In this document: piece after piece, positions 9,394 to 18,003 of the stretch
Position numbering within the stretch: the stretch's first letter is position 1
How the letters are laid out: each line of letters begins with the position of its first letter
Assembly: GCF_000379085.1 (NCBI RefSeq)
Contig: NZ_KB905378.1
Span: 1,989,699-2,053,698 of the forward strand
Source of the DNA: Halomicrobium katesii DSM 19301
GTDB taxonomy: Archaea > Halobacteriota > Halobacteria > Halobacteriales > Haloarculaceae
Reading direction: 5' to 3'
Length of the DNA stretch: 64,000 bases
Made by a program: the position numbers and the translations under genes
Notes under the pieces: generated by a model
Seen by the model: the letters and a program-made list of their open reading frames with translations, nothing else
Databases searched by the model: none
What the model was told of the DNA's origin: nothing

Positions 9394-9460
9394 TGGACGA
9401 CACAGACTGCTTACCGCAGGCGTTCGAGAGACGACTACGTCCTCGACGGCCCTCGTCCAT

Positions 9461-12052
9461 TCACTCCGCCAGCTCGGCCTGCCAGTCCTCGATCTGGCTC
9501 GCGGAGACGCCCTGGACCTCGGCGGCGATCTCGTCCGGTTCCACCTCCCGGAGGTCGGCGGGCTCGTCGACGCCGACCGCTTCGAGCTTCTCGGCGGTCG
9601 CGCCGCCGATGCCGTTCAGATCTTCGAGGTCGTCGATCGCGTTGCGGGCCCGGTACTCGGCGTAGTTGCAGATCGGACAGCCAAGCTCCCAGGGATCGTC
9701 GTCGTCCTCGTCGTCGACGATCGAGATCTCGGGCAGGTCGTGTTCCGCACAGCGCTCCTCGCCGACCACGACGTCGCCGTTGCGGGGCAGCGGGAGCGAG
9801 TACTCGCAGTCGGGGTAGCGGGTACAGCCCACGAGTCGCGAGCCGGAGCGCAGGCGCTTGATCGCCAGCTTCCCGCCCTGCGCTTCGGCGGTTTCTTCTC
9901 GCGGGCTTTGCCCGCTCGAATGGTCCGAGGCGCTTTGCGCCTCGCTATCACCGCCTTCGCCTCGTTGCTCCTCCGGAGCAGCGCCCTCCCCACACTCGGG
10001 ACAGGCTCCGATCACCTCGTCGTCGGTCTCGTCGGCCTTCTCGGCCTCGCAGCGGGGACAGCCGTGGACGAAGGTGTCGCGACCCGCAAGCATCTTCACG
10101 TGGTTGAGGCCGTGGTCCTCGCAGCTGTCGTCGAGGACCTGCGGCTCGCCGGTCGACGGCAGCGGGAGGGTGAAGCGACACTCGGGGAAGCCGTCACAGC
10201 CGACGAAGTACGACCCCTGTCGCGAGCGACGCACGAGCAGGTCCTCGCCACACTCCGGGCAGGGTCCGAGCGTCTTGTCGGCTTTCAGCGACTCCTGGAG
10301 GTAGTCGCCGACCGCCTCGCGGGAGTCGGCCAGCTCCTCGAACACCCGATCGAGCATCTCGCGGGACTCCGCGGTGACCTCGTCCAGCGTGGCCTCGCCG
10401 CTCGCGATCGCGGACATGTCGGCCTCCATCTGGGCGGTCATCTCCTCGCTGACGATCCGGTCGGCGAACTCCTCTGCGGCCTCGACGACGGCCTCGGCCA
10501 GGGTCGTCGGCCGCGGCGGGTCGCCCTCGATGTACCCGCGGTCGTATAACTTTTCGATGGTGTTGTGTCGCGTGCTCTTCGTCCCCAGCCCGAACTCCTC
10601 CATCTTCTTGATGAGGCGGGACTGCCCGTAGCGACGCGGTGGCTGGGTCTGTTTGGCGTCGAGGCTCACGTCGCTCATCGTCAGCGCGTCGCCCTCGGAG
10701 ACGGCCGGGACGACGTTCTCGCTGGCCGAGGAGTAGGGGTAGACGGCGTGGTAGCCCGGTTCGAGCAGGCGCTTGCCGTTGGCCTTCAGCGAGTGGCCAG
10801 CAGCCTCGGCGACCACCCGGAGGTGGGCCCACTTCGCGGGCTCGGCGACCGTCGCGAAGAAGCGCCGGACGACGAGCTCGTAGATCTCCCACTCGTCGTC
10901 GTCCAGCTCGCCCCGCGGGGGGAGTTCCCCGGTCGGGTGGATCGGCGGGTGGTCGGTCGTCTCCTCGTCGCCCTCGGTGGGGACGATCTCGTCCCGTTCG
11001 AGCAGCGACTCGGCGTCCTCGCCGAAGGCCGAGCTGCCGACGAACTCGTCCAGCAGTTCGTCGGGCTCCAGGTCCTCGGGATAGACCGTGTTGTCCGTCC
11101 GGGGGTAGGTCACGTAGCCGGCGGTGTACAGCTCCTCCGCGAGGCTCATCGCCCGCTGGGCCGAGTAGCCCAGCGAGCCCGCGGCGGAGATGAAGGCGGT
11201 GGTGTTGAACGGCTCCGGTGGCGCGTCGGTGCGGGTCCGCTCGCGGACGGACGTGACCGTCGCGGCGTCGAGCGCGGCCAGGTCCTCGTAGACGGATTCG
11301 GCGGTCGCCTCGTCCCAGACGCGCTCGGCCTCGCTGCCGTCGTCGTCGTAGAAGTACTGGGCCTCGAAGGCTGCGTCGTCGCCCTGGAGGTCGCCGAATA
11401 TCTCCCAGTAGTCCTCGGGATCGAACGCCTGGATCTCGCGCTCGCGGTCGACGATCAGCTTCAGCGTCGGGGACTGGACGCGGCCGACCGAGATGAAGTC
11501 GTCGCCGAGCTGTCGGGCCGACAGAGAGAGGAAGCGGGTCAGCGCCGCGCCCCACACGAGGTCGATCACCTGTCGGGCCTCACCGGCGGCGGCGAGGTCG
11601 AAGTCGATCTCGTCGGGGTTGGCGAAGGCCTCCCGGACCTCGCGGTCGGTGATCGAGGAGAACCGCACGCGATCGACGGGCACGTCGGTCTCCTCGCGGA
11701 TCAGTTCGTACGCCTCCTTGCCGATCAGCTCCCCCTCGCGGTCGTAGTCCGTCGCGATCGTCGCCTCGTCGGCCCTGCGGGCCAGCTTGCGCAGGGTCGC
11801 GACGATGTTCTCCTGGGTCGCGGACTTGACCACGTCTGCCGCGACCAGCTCCGCCGGCTCGACATCGCGCCAGTCGGAGTACTCCGGCGGGAAGTCCACG
11901 CCGACGACGTGTCCCGACAGCCCCATGCAGCGTTTGGTCCCCCAGCGATAGACGTTGACGCCGTTCTCGCGCTCGGCGGTCGCAGCGCCGTCGCTGAGAA
12001 TCTCCGCGATGCGGCGGGCGGCGTTCTCCTTTTCGGTGATGATCAGTTCCAC
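9461..12052 (-). CDS. topA: DNA topoisomerase I (type IA)
   Basis: An 863-residue type IA topoisomerase that relaxes negatively supercoiled DNA through a covalent 5'-phosphotyrosine. The Toprim domain has Glu7 in IITEKEN and TDYDREGE (Asp102, Asp104). The active-site Tyr316 lies in VTYPRTDN. Several Cys4 zinc ribbons follow residue 600 (for example CPECGEDLL and CPICNYAEY). A C-terminal helix-hairpin-helix segment with LNGIGGATAEKLEAVGV ends the protein. Between the third and fourth ribbons is a low-complexity Gly/Glu/Ser/Gln linker whose DNA contains three back-to-back stem-loops (9901-9979). Start MELIITEKENAARR is standard for the family. A 203-bp gap upstream leaves room for its own promoter. 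Confidence 0.96.
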   Translation of the reverse strand: MELIITEKENAARRIAEILSDGAATAERENGVNVYRWGTKRCMGLSGHVVGVDFPPEYSDWRDVEPAELVAADVVKSATQENIVATLRKLARRADEATIATDYDREGELIGKEAYELIREETDVPVDRVRFSSITDREVREAFANPDEIDFDLAAAGEARQVIDLVWGAALTRFLSLSARQLGDDFISVGRVQSPTLKLIVDREREIQAFDPEDYWEIFGDLQGDDAAFEAQYFYDDDGSEAERVWDEATAESVYEDLAALDAATVTSVRERTRTDAPPEPFNTTAFISAAGSLGYSAQRAMSLAEELYTAGYVTYPRTDNTVYPEDLEPDELLDEFVGSSAFGEDAESLLERDEIVPTEGDEETTDHPPIHPTGELPPRGELDDDEWEIYELVVRRFFATVAEPAKWAHLRVVAEAAGHSLKANGKRLLEPGYHAVYPYSSASENVVPAVSEGDALTMSDVSLDAKQTQPPRRYGQSRLIKKMEEFGLGTKSTRHNTIEKLYDRGYIEGDPPRPTTLAEAVVEAAEEFADRIVSEEMTAQMEADMSAIASGEATLDEVTAESREMLDRVFEELADSREAVGDYLQESLKADKTLGPCPECGEDLLVRRSRQGSYFVGCDGFPECRFTLPLPSTGEPQVLDDSCEDHGLNHVKMLAGRDTFVHGCPRCEAEKADETDDEVIGACPECGEGAAPEEQRGEGGDSEAQSASDHSSGQSPREETAEAQGGKLAIKRLRSGSRLVGCTRYPDCEYSLPLPRNGDVVVGEERCAEHDLPEISIVDDEDDDDPWELGCPICNYAEYRARNAIDDLEDLNGIGGATAEKLEAVGVDEPADLREVEPDEIAAEVQGVSASQIEDWQAELAE
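9901..9979 (-). repeat. Three tandem stem-triloops inside the topA linker
   Basis: Perfect inverted repeats at 9901-9915 (6-bp stem, loop TTT), 9927-9943 (7-bp stem GAGGCGC/GCGCCTC, loop TTT) and 9967-9979 (5-bp stem GCTCC/GGAGC, loop TCC). All three keep the reading frame and encode a flexible acidic linker between zinc ribbons, so they look like tolerated in-frame insertions or expansions. Confidence 0.65.
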
Positions 12053-12255
12053 GCGCCATCACCAGACCGTTCGATCATATCTCCGGGTACGGCCGACTGT
12101 GTTCTAAAGGCTTTCGCCAGAATCGGACGATAGCGCGTGTGTGAGTGCGGTTGCGGACGCGTGGGCGGCCCCGTGCGTCGAGCGCGCGCCCGGACGCGAG
12201 TCTGCCCTCGAACGAAGCCGATCCGACGAACGCCCTCGCCGCTCGCAGGCCGGTG

Positions 12256-13626
12256 CTACAGATACTCGAAGTCGGCGTCCCCGGTCTCGAATCCCACGCG
12301 ATCGTGAGCCCAGTCGAAGGGCACGTCGTCGCGGCGGTCGTCGAGGAACGCGACGATCTGCTCGGCGGGGTTCTCGCCGTAGATGGTCTCGCCGGACTGG
12401 AGCCGTTCGCGCACGTCGTCGGTCTCGACGACGTACTCGACCATCTCGGTCATGTACTCGCCCGAGACCGGCGGCACGAGGAGGTTCGTCTCCGCGTCGA
12501 AGACCGTCTCGGGCCGGTCCGTGTTGAAGCGCGCGGTGAGACAGATCGTCTCGTCGATGACGTTGAGCTCTTCTTGCATGCTCCCGGAGTCGGTCAGTTC
12601 CGCGAGGCACTGACCGGACTGGAGGAACTCGTAGACGTGGGCGTGCTTCTTCCAGAGCCCGGTAAAGAGGAAGTTCTCGCGCTCGGCTTCCAGCGCGAGC
12701 AGGCGGTCGCGGTAGCCGTACTCTTCGAGGGCCTTCCTGGTCGCGGTGAGTTCGAGGAAGTTGACGTTGTAGCCGGCTTCGACGAGGCCGATCACGGCCT
12801 CGACGATGGCGCTGAACCGCTCGGGCAGGAGGTTCGCCCGGCGGTGGATGTCCACCCGAATCCAGTCGTCGCGTTCCGCCAGGACCGGGTAGATGTCGAA
12901 GATGCTCTCTTCGAGGTCGGCGTCGGTCTTCTGGGCGATGGCGTCGACGACGGAGTTGCCGACGACGGGGATCCGCTCGCGGCCGTCGACCGCGGCGGGG
13001 TACCCCTCGCTTTCGAGGTGCTCGCGGTTCAGATCGACCGGTGCGAAGTGATAGTGTGAGGCCGCCGAACCGACGAAGGTGTCGTACTGCTCGGGGAAGG
13101 GTTCGGCGCGGTTGAGCGACCACTCGCCCTCCCACTGGGCCTCGACGGCCGCAGCGGGGTCGGCGTCGAAGTCGAAGTCCGGCGACATGCCGCGCAGTCC
13201 GGCCTCGTTGTGGGCGACCGCCTGGTTGGTGGCGAACTGCCAGGCCTGAGGGACGATGCCGGCGGCGTGGGTGTCGCCGTGGACCAGCGGCAACACGGTC
13301 GTGTCCTCCCACCGTTCGAGTCGGTCGGCCAGCTCGCTGATGCGCTCGTGGACCTGCGCGGTCTTCTCCGAGAGCCCGCCGCGGATGCCCAGGTCGACCG
13401 CGATCCGGTCTTCGAGGTCGTACTCCGCCAGCCCGTGGCCGAGCACGTCGTCGTAGTGCTGGCCGGTGTGGAGGACGAAACAGGGCAGGCCCCGCTCGCG
13501 GGCGGCGTCGACGACCGGTGCCTGCTTGTAGAAGTCTGGCTTCGTCGCCGTGACGACCGCGAGGACGAACTCCCCGCGGTCCATCTGGCGGGCGAGCCGA
13601 TCCTCGTAGACTGTCATCTCACTCAT
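12256..13626 (-). CDS. UDP-N-acetylglucosamine 2-epimerase family protein
   Basis: A 456-residue protein with the GT-B-like fold of non-hydrolysing UDP-GlcNAc 2-epimerases (WecB), which make UDP-ManNAc for surface glycans. Family marks are ATKPDFYKQAPVV with LHTGQHYDD in the first 60 residues, LVHGDTHAAG, VDIHRRAN, and the nucleotide-binding end LAELTDSGSMQEELNVI. The archaeal version is longer than bacterial WecB (about 375 residues), with extra sequence after residue 140 (GLRGMSPDFDFDAD) and a divergent C-terminal tail. It is single-gene in context: topA lies downstream after 203 bp and a divergent membrane-protein gene lies upstream. UDP-ManNAc supply for N-glycans or exopolysaccharide is the likely role. 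Confidence 0.85.
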   Translation of the reverse strand: MSEMTVYEDRLARQMDRGEFVLAVVTATKPDFYKQAPVVDAARERGLPCFVLHTGQHYDDVLGHGLAEYDLEDRIAVDLGIRGGLSEKTAQVHERISELADRLERWEDTTVLPLVHGDTHAAGIVPQAWQFATNQAVAHNEAGLRGMSPDFDFDADPAAAVEAQWEGEWSLNRAEPFPEQYDTFVGSAASHYHFAPVDLNREHLESEGYPAAVDGRERIPVVGNSVVDAIAQKTDADLEESIFDIYPVLAERDDWIRVDIHRRANLLPERFSAIVEAVIGLVEAGYNVNFLELTATRKALEEYGYRDRLLALEAERENFLFTGLWKKHAHVYEFLQSGQCLAELTDSGSMQEELNVIDETICLTARFNTDRPETVFDAETNLLVPPVSGEYMTEMVEYVVETDDVRERLQSGETIYGENPAEQIVAFLDDRRDDVPFDWAHDRVGFETGDADFEYL

Positions 13627-13720
13627 TGGTCTCCGATTTAGCGGCGGGGGTGGTGTAGGCTTCGGTCTCGCCCGGGGTCCGCTTCGACGGACTCATTTCG
13701 GACGAGTGGCAACGTCGACC

Positions 13721-14260
13721 ATGGACCGCTCGGTCAGGATCGCCCGCGCCGTCGCGGCCGGGCTCGTGTTCGTCACTGCCGCCTACCACCTCTGGTGGGG
13801 GTTCCCGCGCATGCTCGTCTACCTCCAGGGACTCGGCTCGCTCGCCAGCCGCGGCCTGATCCCCGATCCGCGCCCGTTTCTCTTCGTCGCCTTCGCGCTC
13901 GTGTTGCTGGCCGGCCCCTACCTCGTGACGCGGGACTACCTCACCGTCCGCCGGGGCTATCTCGCCGGAGCCGGACTGATGGTGCTTTCCTTCCTCGCCT
14001 GGGTCGCCTGGCACCAGACCGGCCACGGTGCCTTCCTCACCGGGTTGCCGGCACCCGAGACCGGCGGCCACACCCACGGCGGCGTCCTCTACACGATCTA
14101 CGATCACTACGTCACGACGCCGATCGAGGGCGTCATCAAGAGCGTCGAACTGCTCGCTGCCGGCCTGTTCGCCTGGCTCCTCCGGCGCGATCCCGCAGCG
14201 AGCGCGTCGACCGACGACGGCGAAGCGCCGGTCGGCGGCGACCGCGCGACTCGCGAGTGA
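13721..14260 (+). CDS. Small integral membrane protein of unknown function
   Basis: A 179-residue protein with four predicted membrane helices: about residues 8-28, 46-65, 78-98 and 134-154. A His-bearing loop (ETGGHTHGG) lies between helices 3 and 4. The C-terminal tail is soluble and acidic (DDGEAPVGGD). I chose ATG 13721 (MDRSVRIARAVAAG) because a GTG 15 bp upstream adds only MATST. I do not recognise the family. The stop codon TGA is embedded in palindromic element copy 2. The gene diverges from the epimerase gene and converges on folA. Confidence 0.75.
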   Translation: MDRSVRIARAVAAGLVFVTAAYHLWWGFPRMLVYLQGLGSLASRGLIPDPRPFLFVAFALVLLAGPYLVTRDYLTVRRGYLAGAGLMVLSFLAWVAWHQTGHGAFLTGLPAPETGGHTHGGVLYTIYDHYVTTPIEGVIKSVELLAAGLFAWLLRRDPAASASTDDGEAPVGGDRATRE

Positions 14261-14340
14261 TACGGATTATTGTCGCGATAGACCGGTGATCGTCTCCCCC
14301 GTGGCGACGGTCACCGGTACGCAACCACGATAATCCGTAT
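14258..14340 (+). repeat. 81-bp palindromic element family 1, copy 2 (starts at the TGA stop)
   Basis: A long imperfect palindrome from TGATACGGATTATTGT to ATAATCCGTAT. The inner stem ACCGGTGATCGTC pairs with GACGGTCACCGGT around TCCCCCGTGGC. It starts at the TGA of the upstream membrane-protein gene and fills the gap to the convergent folA gene, as a bidirectional terminator would. Confidence 0.85.
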
Positions 14341-14349
14341 GAGCGCCCG

Positions 14350-14874
14350 CTACTCCCGGCGAACGTACTCGACGAAGGAGAGTTCCCCGCGGTCGTCCCG
14401 AGACGCCTCTCGCCAGTCGTCCCACGCCACTTCGGGGAAGTACGTGTCGCCCTCGTACTGGTCGTGGACCTCCGTCAGGACGAGGCGGTCGGCGTCGGGC
14501 AGGAACTGCTCGTAGACGGTCGCGCCGCCGACGACGTAGGCGGTCTCGCTGCCGGTCTCGCGGGCCGCGTCGATGGCGTCCGTGATCGACCCCGCGGCGA
14601 CGGCACCCGCCGGAAAGTCACGCCGCTGGCTCGTCAGGACGACGTTCGTCCGGCCGGGCAGCGGCTCGCCGAGGTCAGCGACGATCCCATCGAAGGTCCG
14701 TCGCCCCATCACGACCGGGTGGCCCATCGTCGTCTCCTTGAAGTGTGCGAGGTCCTCCGAGTAGTGCCAGGGCAGCTCGCCGTCCGTTCCGATGACGCCG
14801 TTCTCGGCGACGGCGGCCACGAGCGCGATCTCGATGTCGGTCTCGGCCCCGGCGTCGGTTCCCTCGCCCGTCAT
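14350..14874 (-). CDS. folA: Dihydrofolate reductase
   Basis: A 174-residue DHFR, which reduces dihydrofolate to tetrahydrofolate with NADPH. Hallmarks are VAAVAENGVIGTDGELPWH (substrate and M20 loop), MGRRTF (cofactor phosphate site), LPGRTNVVLT, and YVVGGATVYEQFL near residue 115. The ATG at 14874 overlaps the thyA stop (TGATG), so thyA and folA are translationally coupled. This is functionally sensible, since thymidylate synthase produces the dihydrofolate that DHFR recycles. A GTG one codon upstream is a less likely start. An acidic N-terminal extension of about 13 residues precedes the domain. Confidence 0.94.
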   Translation of the reverse strand: MTGEGTDAGAETDIEIALVAAVAENGVIGTDGELPWHYSEDLAHFKETTMGHPVVMGRRTFDGIVADLGEPLPGRTNVVLTSQRRDFPAGAVAAGSITDAIDAARETGSETAYVVGGATVYEQFLPDADRLVLTEVHDQYEGDTYFPEVAWDDWREASRDDRGELSFVEYVRRE

Positions 14875-15878
14875 CACTCGGCCACCGAGAAGGAGATCCC
14901 CGGCGCGGGATCGTAGCCGTGCAGTTCGAAGTCGTCGAAGGTCAGCTCGTCGAGGGGCGTGTCGGCGATCTCCATGGTCGGGCGTTCACGGGGCTCGCGA
15001 GCGCACTGTTCGAGCAGGCCGGGCACGTGGTCGTACCCCTCCTGTCCGTCGTCCTCGGCCGGTGCGGTCGATTCGAGCCACTCGCGGACCGCGCGGTAGT
15101 CCGCCTTCGCGTCGACGTGCTGGAGTCGTTCCTGTAGCCCGTCGAGGTTGTCGGCGTACCACTCGCCCCGAGCGCCCGTCCCGCAGTAGACGTGGGCGTC
15201 GACGATAGTGTGGGCGAAGGAGCCCAGTTCGAAGTCGGTGCGCTGAGCGACGGCCTGGGCCAGCAACGAGTACGCGGCGACGTTGAAGGGGACTCCCAGC
15301 GCGATGTCGCCCGAGCGCTGGGTCAGGTGGACGTTCAGGCGACCGCCCTGGACGTTGAACACGAACGTGTAGTGACAGGGCGGCAGCGTCGAGACCGTCG
15401 CGTTCGCCGGGTGCCAGGCGTTGACGACGAGCCGGCGAGAGCGGGGGTTCTCTTCGAGCTGGTCTATCACGTAGGCGAGCTGGTCGAACGTCCCGTCGTC
15501 GTTGACCCAGCGGTGGGCGTCGTCGGGCCAGCTCTCGCCGGGGAGTCGGGCGTCGTCGTCCGGGATCGGGTAGCGCCGCCAGAACCGACCGTAGGCGGTG
15601 TCGAGGTGGCCCTCTTCGTCGGCCCAGGCGTCCCAGATCCCGGTCTCCTCTCGTAGCTCTCGGATGTGCTCCTCGCCCGAGAGGTACCACAGCAGCTCGT
15701 GGATCAGCGAGTTCCACCGAAAGCCAGAGAGGTCCTTGGTCGTCAGGAGGGGGAACCCCTCGGCGAGATCGACTTCGTAGTGCTGGCTGAACGACGCGAC
15801 CGTGTCGACGCCCGTTCGATTGGGCTTGTAGGTCCCACCGCGAAGCGTCGAATCGACGAGATCGAGATACTGTTGCAT
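14874..15878 (-). CDS. thyA: Thymidylate synthase (ThyA type)
   Basis: A 334-residue thymidylate synthase that methylates dUMP to dTMP with methylenetetrahydrofolate. The catalytic Cys168 is in LPPCHYTF. Other conserved parts are RTGVDT near residue 21, FPLLTTKDL, the dUMP-binding QRSGDIALGVPFN, and AHTIVDAHVYC. It is longer than E. coli ThyA (264 residues), with an insertion around residues 95-125 and a longer acidic tail ending PAPGISFSVAE. It is the first gene of the thyA-folA pair. The 102-bp region upstream separates it from gatB, whose end lies at 15981. Confidence 0.94.
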   Translation of the reverse strand: MQQYLDLVDSTLRGGTYKPNRTGVDTVASFSQHYEVDLAEGFPLLTTKDLSGFRWNSLIHELLWYLSGEEHIRELREETGIWDAWADEEGHLDTAYGRFWRRYPIPDDDARLPGESWPDDAHRWVNDDGTFDQLAYVIDQLEENPRSRRLVVNAWHPANATVSTLPPCHYTFVFNVQGGRLNVHLTQRSGDIALGVPFNVAAYSLLAQAVAQRTDFELGSFAHTIVDAHVYCGTGARGEWYADNLDGLQERLQHVDAKADYRAVREWLESTAPAEDDGQEGYDHVPGLLEQCAREPRERPTMEIADTPLDELTFDDFELHGYDPAPGISFSVAE

Positions 15879-15980
15879 AGTGGTTGTTGTGTTCCCGTGG
15901 GGCTGGCGCTTAGTTACTCTGGCGACACAGTCGTTCGGCTGTCATCGGTGTCGGACCGAGGACACGGCTTCCGAAGCCGC

Positions 15981-17495
15981 CTAGCCGTCTAACTCCGCCC
16001 GCAACAGCTGGTTCACCTCGCCCGGGTCGGCGCTGCCGCCGGTCTTGCCCATGACCTGGCCGACGAGGAAGTTGATCGCGCCGTCGTCGCCGTCCTCGTA
16101 GTCGGCGACGGCGTCGGGGTTCTCCTCGATGGCGGCCGCGACGGCCTGCTGGACCGCGTCGCCGCTGGTCTTGCCCAGCCCCTCGCGGTCGACGATCGCG
16201 TCGGGATCGTCGCCCTCGTCGAGCATCTCTCGGAGGACCGTCTCCTTTGCGTTCTTGGCGGTGATCTCGTCGTCGGCGACGAGTTCGACGAGGCGCTCGA
16301 TCTCGTCGAAGCGGTCCTCGACGTCCGTGATCAGCATGTCGCGGTAGTTCAGTTCGCCCAGCAGCTCGTCAGCGACCCACGTCGCCGCCAGATCGGCGTC
16401 GAAGCGCTCGGCGACGGCCTCGAAGAAGTCGGCGACCTGTTTCGTCGAGGTGAGCTTCGAGGCGGCCTCTTCGCTGAGGTCGTACTCCGAGACGAAGCGG
16501 TCCCGGCGGGCGTCGGGCAGCTCCGGAATGTCGATATCTTCTTTCCAGTGGCTGACCCGGAGCGCCGGGAGATCGGCCTCGCGGAAGTAGCGGTAGTCTT
16601 TCTCTTCCTCTTTCGAGCGCATCCCGACGGTGTTGCCGTGGGTCTCGTTGAAGTGTCGGGTCTCCTGGGCGACCTCGCGGCCCGACTGGACGAGCTTCTT
16701 CTGGCGGGAGGCCTCGAAGGCCAGGGCCGTCTCCGCGCCCTTGTGACTGGAGATGTTCTTGACCTCGGTGCGGTTCGCCGCTTCGAGCACGGCCTCGTCG
16801 ATGCTCCCGTCGTCGTGCACGTCCTCGGCGTCGATCAGTGAGAGGTTCGCGTCGATGCGGAGGCTGCCGTCGCGGGTGGCGTCGAACACGCCCAGGTATT
16901 CGAGGACCTCCTCCAGCTTTTCGAGGAAGGCCCGCACCTCGCCGGGGTCCCGGAAGTCCGGCCGGGTGACGATCTCCATGAGCGGCGTCCCAGCGCGGTT
17001 GTAGTCGACGAGCGTGTAGTCCGCGCGGTCGATCCCGGTCGTCCGCGAGTCGAGCGGACCGGTGCCCTCGCGGGCGTGCTTGATCGAGCCGGGGTCCTCT
17101 TCGAGGTGGGCACGCCGGATGCCGACGGTGCGGCTGTCCCCCTCGTGAGAGAACTCCAGCTCGCCGTCCTGACAGATCGGCGAGTCGTACTGGGTGATCT
17201 GGAAGTTCTTCGGCAGGTCGGGGTAGTAGTAGTTCTTCCGGTGGAAGGTGGTCTCCTCGGGGATCGAAGCGTCGATGGCCTTGCCGATCTTGACGGCAGA
17301 TTCGACGGCCGCCTCGTTGAGCACCGGGAGCGCGCCGGGGAGCCCGAGACAGACGGGGCAGGTGTTGGTGTTTGGCTCCTCGCCGCCGTCGGTCGAACAG
17401 CCACAGAAGATCTTCGTCTCGGTCTCGAGTTGGACGTGCACCTCGAGCCCGATGACGGTCGCGAGCTCGCGCGACTCGGCAGCTTGCGCAGTCAT
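15981..17495 (-). CDS. gatB: Asp-tRNA(Asn)/Glu-tRNA(Gln) amidotransferase subunit B
   Basis: A 504-residue kinase-like subunit of the GatCAB amidotransferase, which converts Glu-tRNA(Gln) or Asp-tRNA(Asn) to the amide form. The N-terminus reads VIGLEVHVQLETETKIFCGC, and a zinc site is formed by that CGC and the later TCPVCLGLPG. Catalytic-domain marks are FHRKNYYYPDLPKNFQITQYD, DYNRAGTPLMEIVT and RIDANLS. The C-terminal YqeY-like tail (about 350-504) ends in GQVMGKTGGSADPGEVNQLL, the tRNA-binding element. Length and order are normal. gatA and gatC are not in the window. A 172-bp divergent promoter region separates it from the smc operon. Confidence 0.96.
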   Translation of the reverse strand: MTAQAAESRELATVIGLEVHVQLETETKIFCGCSTDGGEEPNTNTCPVCLGLPGALPVLNEAAVESAVKIGKAIDASIPEETTFHRKNYYYPDLPKNFQITQYDSPICQDGELEFSHEGDSRTVGIRRAHLEEDPGSIKHAREGTGPLDSRTTGIDRADYTLVDYNRAGTPLMEIVTRPDFRDPGEVRAFLEKLEEVLEYLGVFDATRDGSLRIDANLSLIDAEDVHDDGSIDEAVLEAANRTEVKNISSHKGAETALAFEASRQKKLVQSGREVAQETRHFNETHGNTVGMRSKEEEKDYRYFREADLPALRVSHWKEDIDIPELPDARRDRFVSEYDLSEEAASKLTSTKQVADFFEAVAERFDADLAATWVADELLGELNYRDMLITDVEDRFDEIERLVELVADDEITAKNAKETVLREMLDEGDDPDAIVDREGLGKTSGDAVQQAVAAAIEENPDAVADYEDGDDGAINFLVGQVMGKTGGSADPGEVNQLLRAELDG

Positions 17496-17637
17496 TACTC
17501 GCGGTTCGGTGGCGGGCGGCTAAAGGCTAACGACCTCCGTGGCGGTGTCGTCGCTCGACGGCCCCAAACGCCGTGTCACCCCGGCGGCCCGATCGATCGC
17601 CCCACCTGTCACGAATAGTGTCATTGTCTGACGTAGG

Positions 17638-17643
17638 TATAAG
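17638..17643 (+). promoter_or_regulatory. TATA-like box for the smc-scpA operon
   Basis: TATAAG lies 28-30 nt upstream of the ATG at 17668, the spacing expected for an archaeal promoter with a near-leaderless transcript. Confidence 0.5.
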
Positions 17644-17667
17644 TGGACAGACCGGCAGGTCCTGGGT

Positions 17668-17982
17668 ATGTGCGGCAACCGTGTCGAGGAACTCGAAGCG
17701 CGCGTCAAAGAACTGGAAGCCTCCGTCGAAGGACTCACCGACGAGCTCGTCGAGTGCAAGGTCCGACTGCGGGAACTGGAGAGCGCGGTCGACGAGGACA
17801 TCGGCCTCGCGCCGAAGGCGACCGACGCCGACGAGCAGCCAGACGACGCCGCGCCGGAACCTGACACCGAAGCGACGAGTGAGACGACCGTAGCCGACAG
17901 TACTAAGCAAGCGGACGGTAAGGACGAACACAACCGAGAGGAAAGCGAGGCCGAGTCCGACTCCGACATCATCGTCGCGTAA
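17668..17982 (+). CDS. Small coiled-coil protein preceding smc
   Basis: A 104-residue protein. Residues 5-45 form a heptad-patterned coiled coil (RVEELEARVKELEASVEGL). The rest is disordered, acidic and Thr/Ser-rich, ending SDSDIIVA. I recall similar short proteins upstream of smc in other haloarchaea (a DUF7518-like family), which suggests a conserved link to SMC, but its role is unknown. The gene ends 21 bp before smc on the same strand, and a TATA-like box lies about 28 nt upstream, so it likely leads the smc-scpA operon. Confidence 0.78.
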   Translation: MCGNRVEELEARVKELEASVEGLTDELVECKVRLRELESAVDEDIGLAPKATDADEQPDDAAPEPDTEATSETTVADSTKQADGKDEHNREESEAESDSDIIVA

Positions 17983-18003
17983 GGCTGGGCCACGAGCGAC
18001 CCC

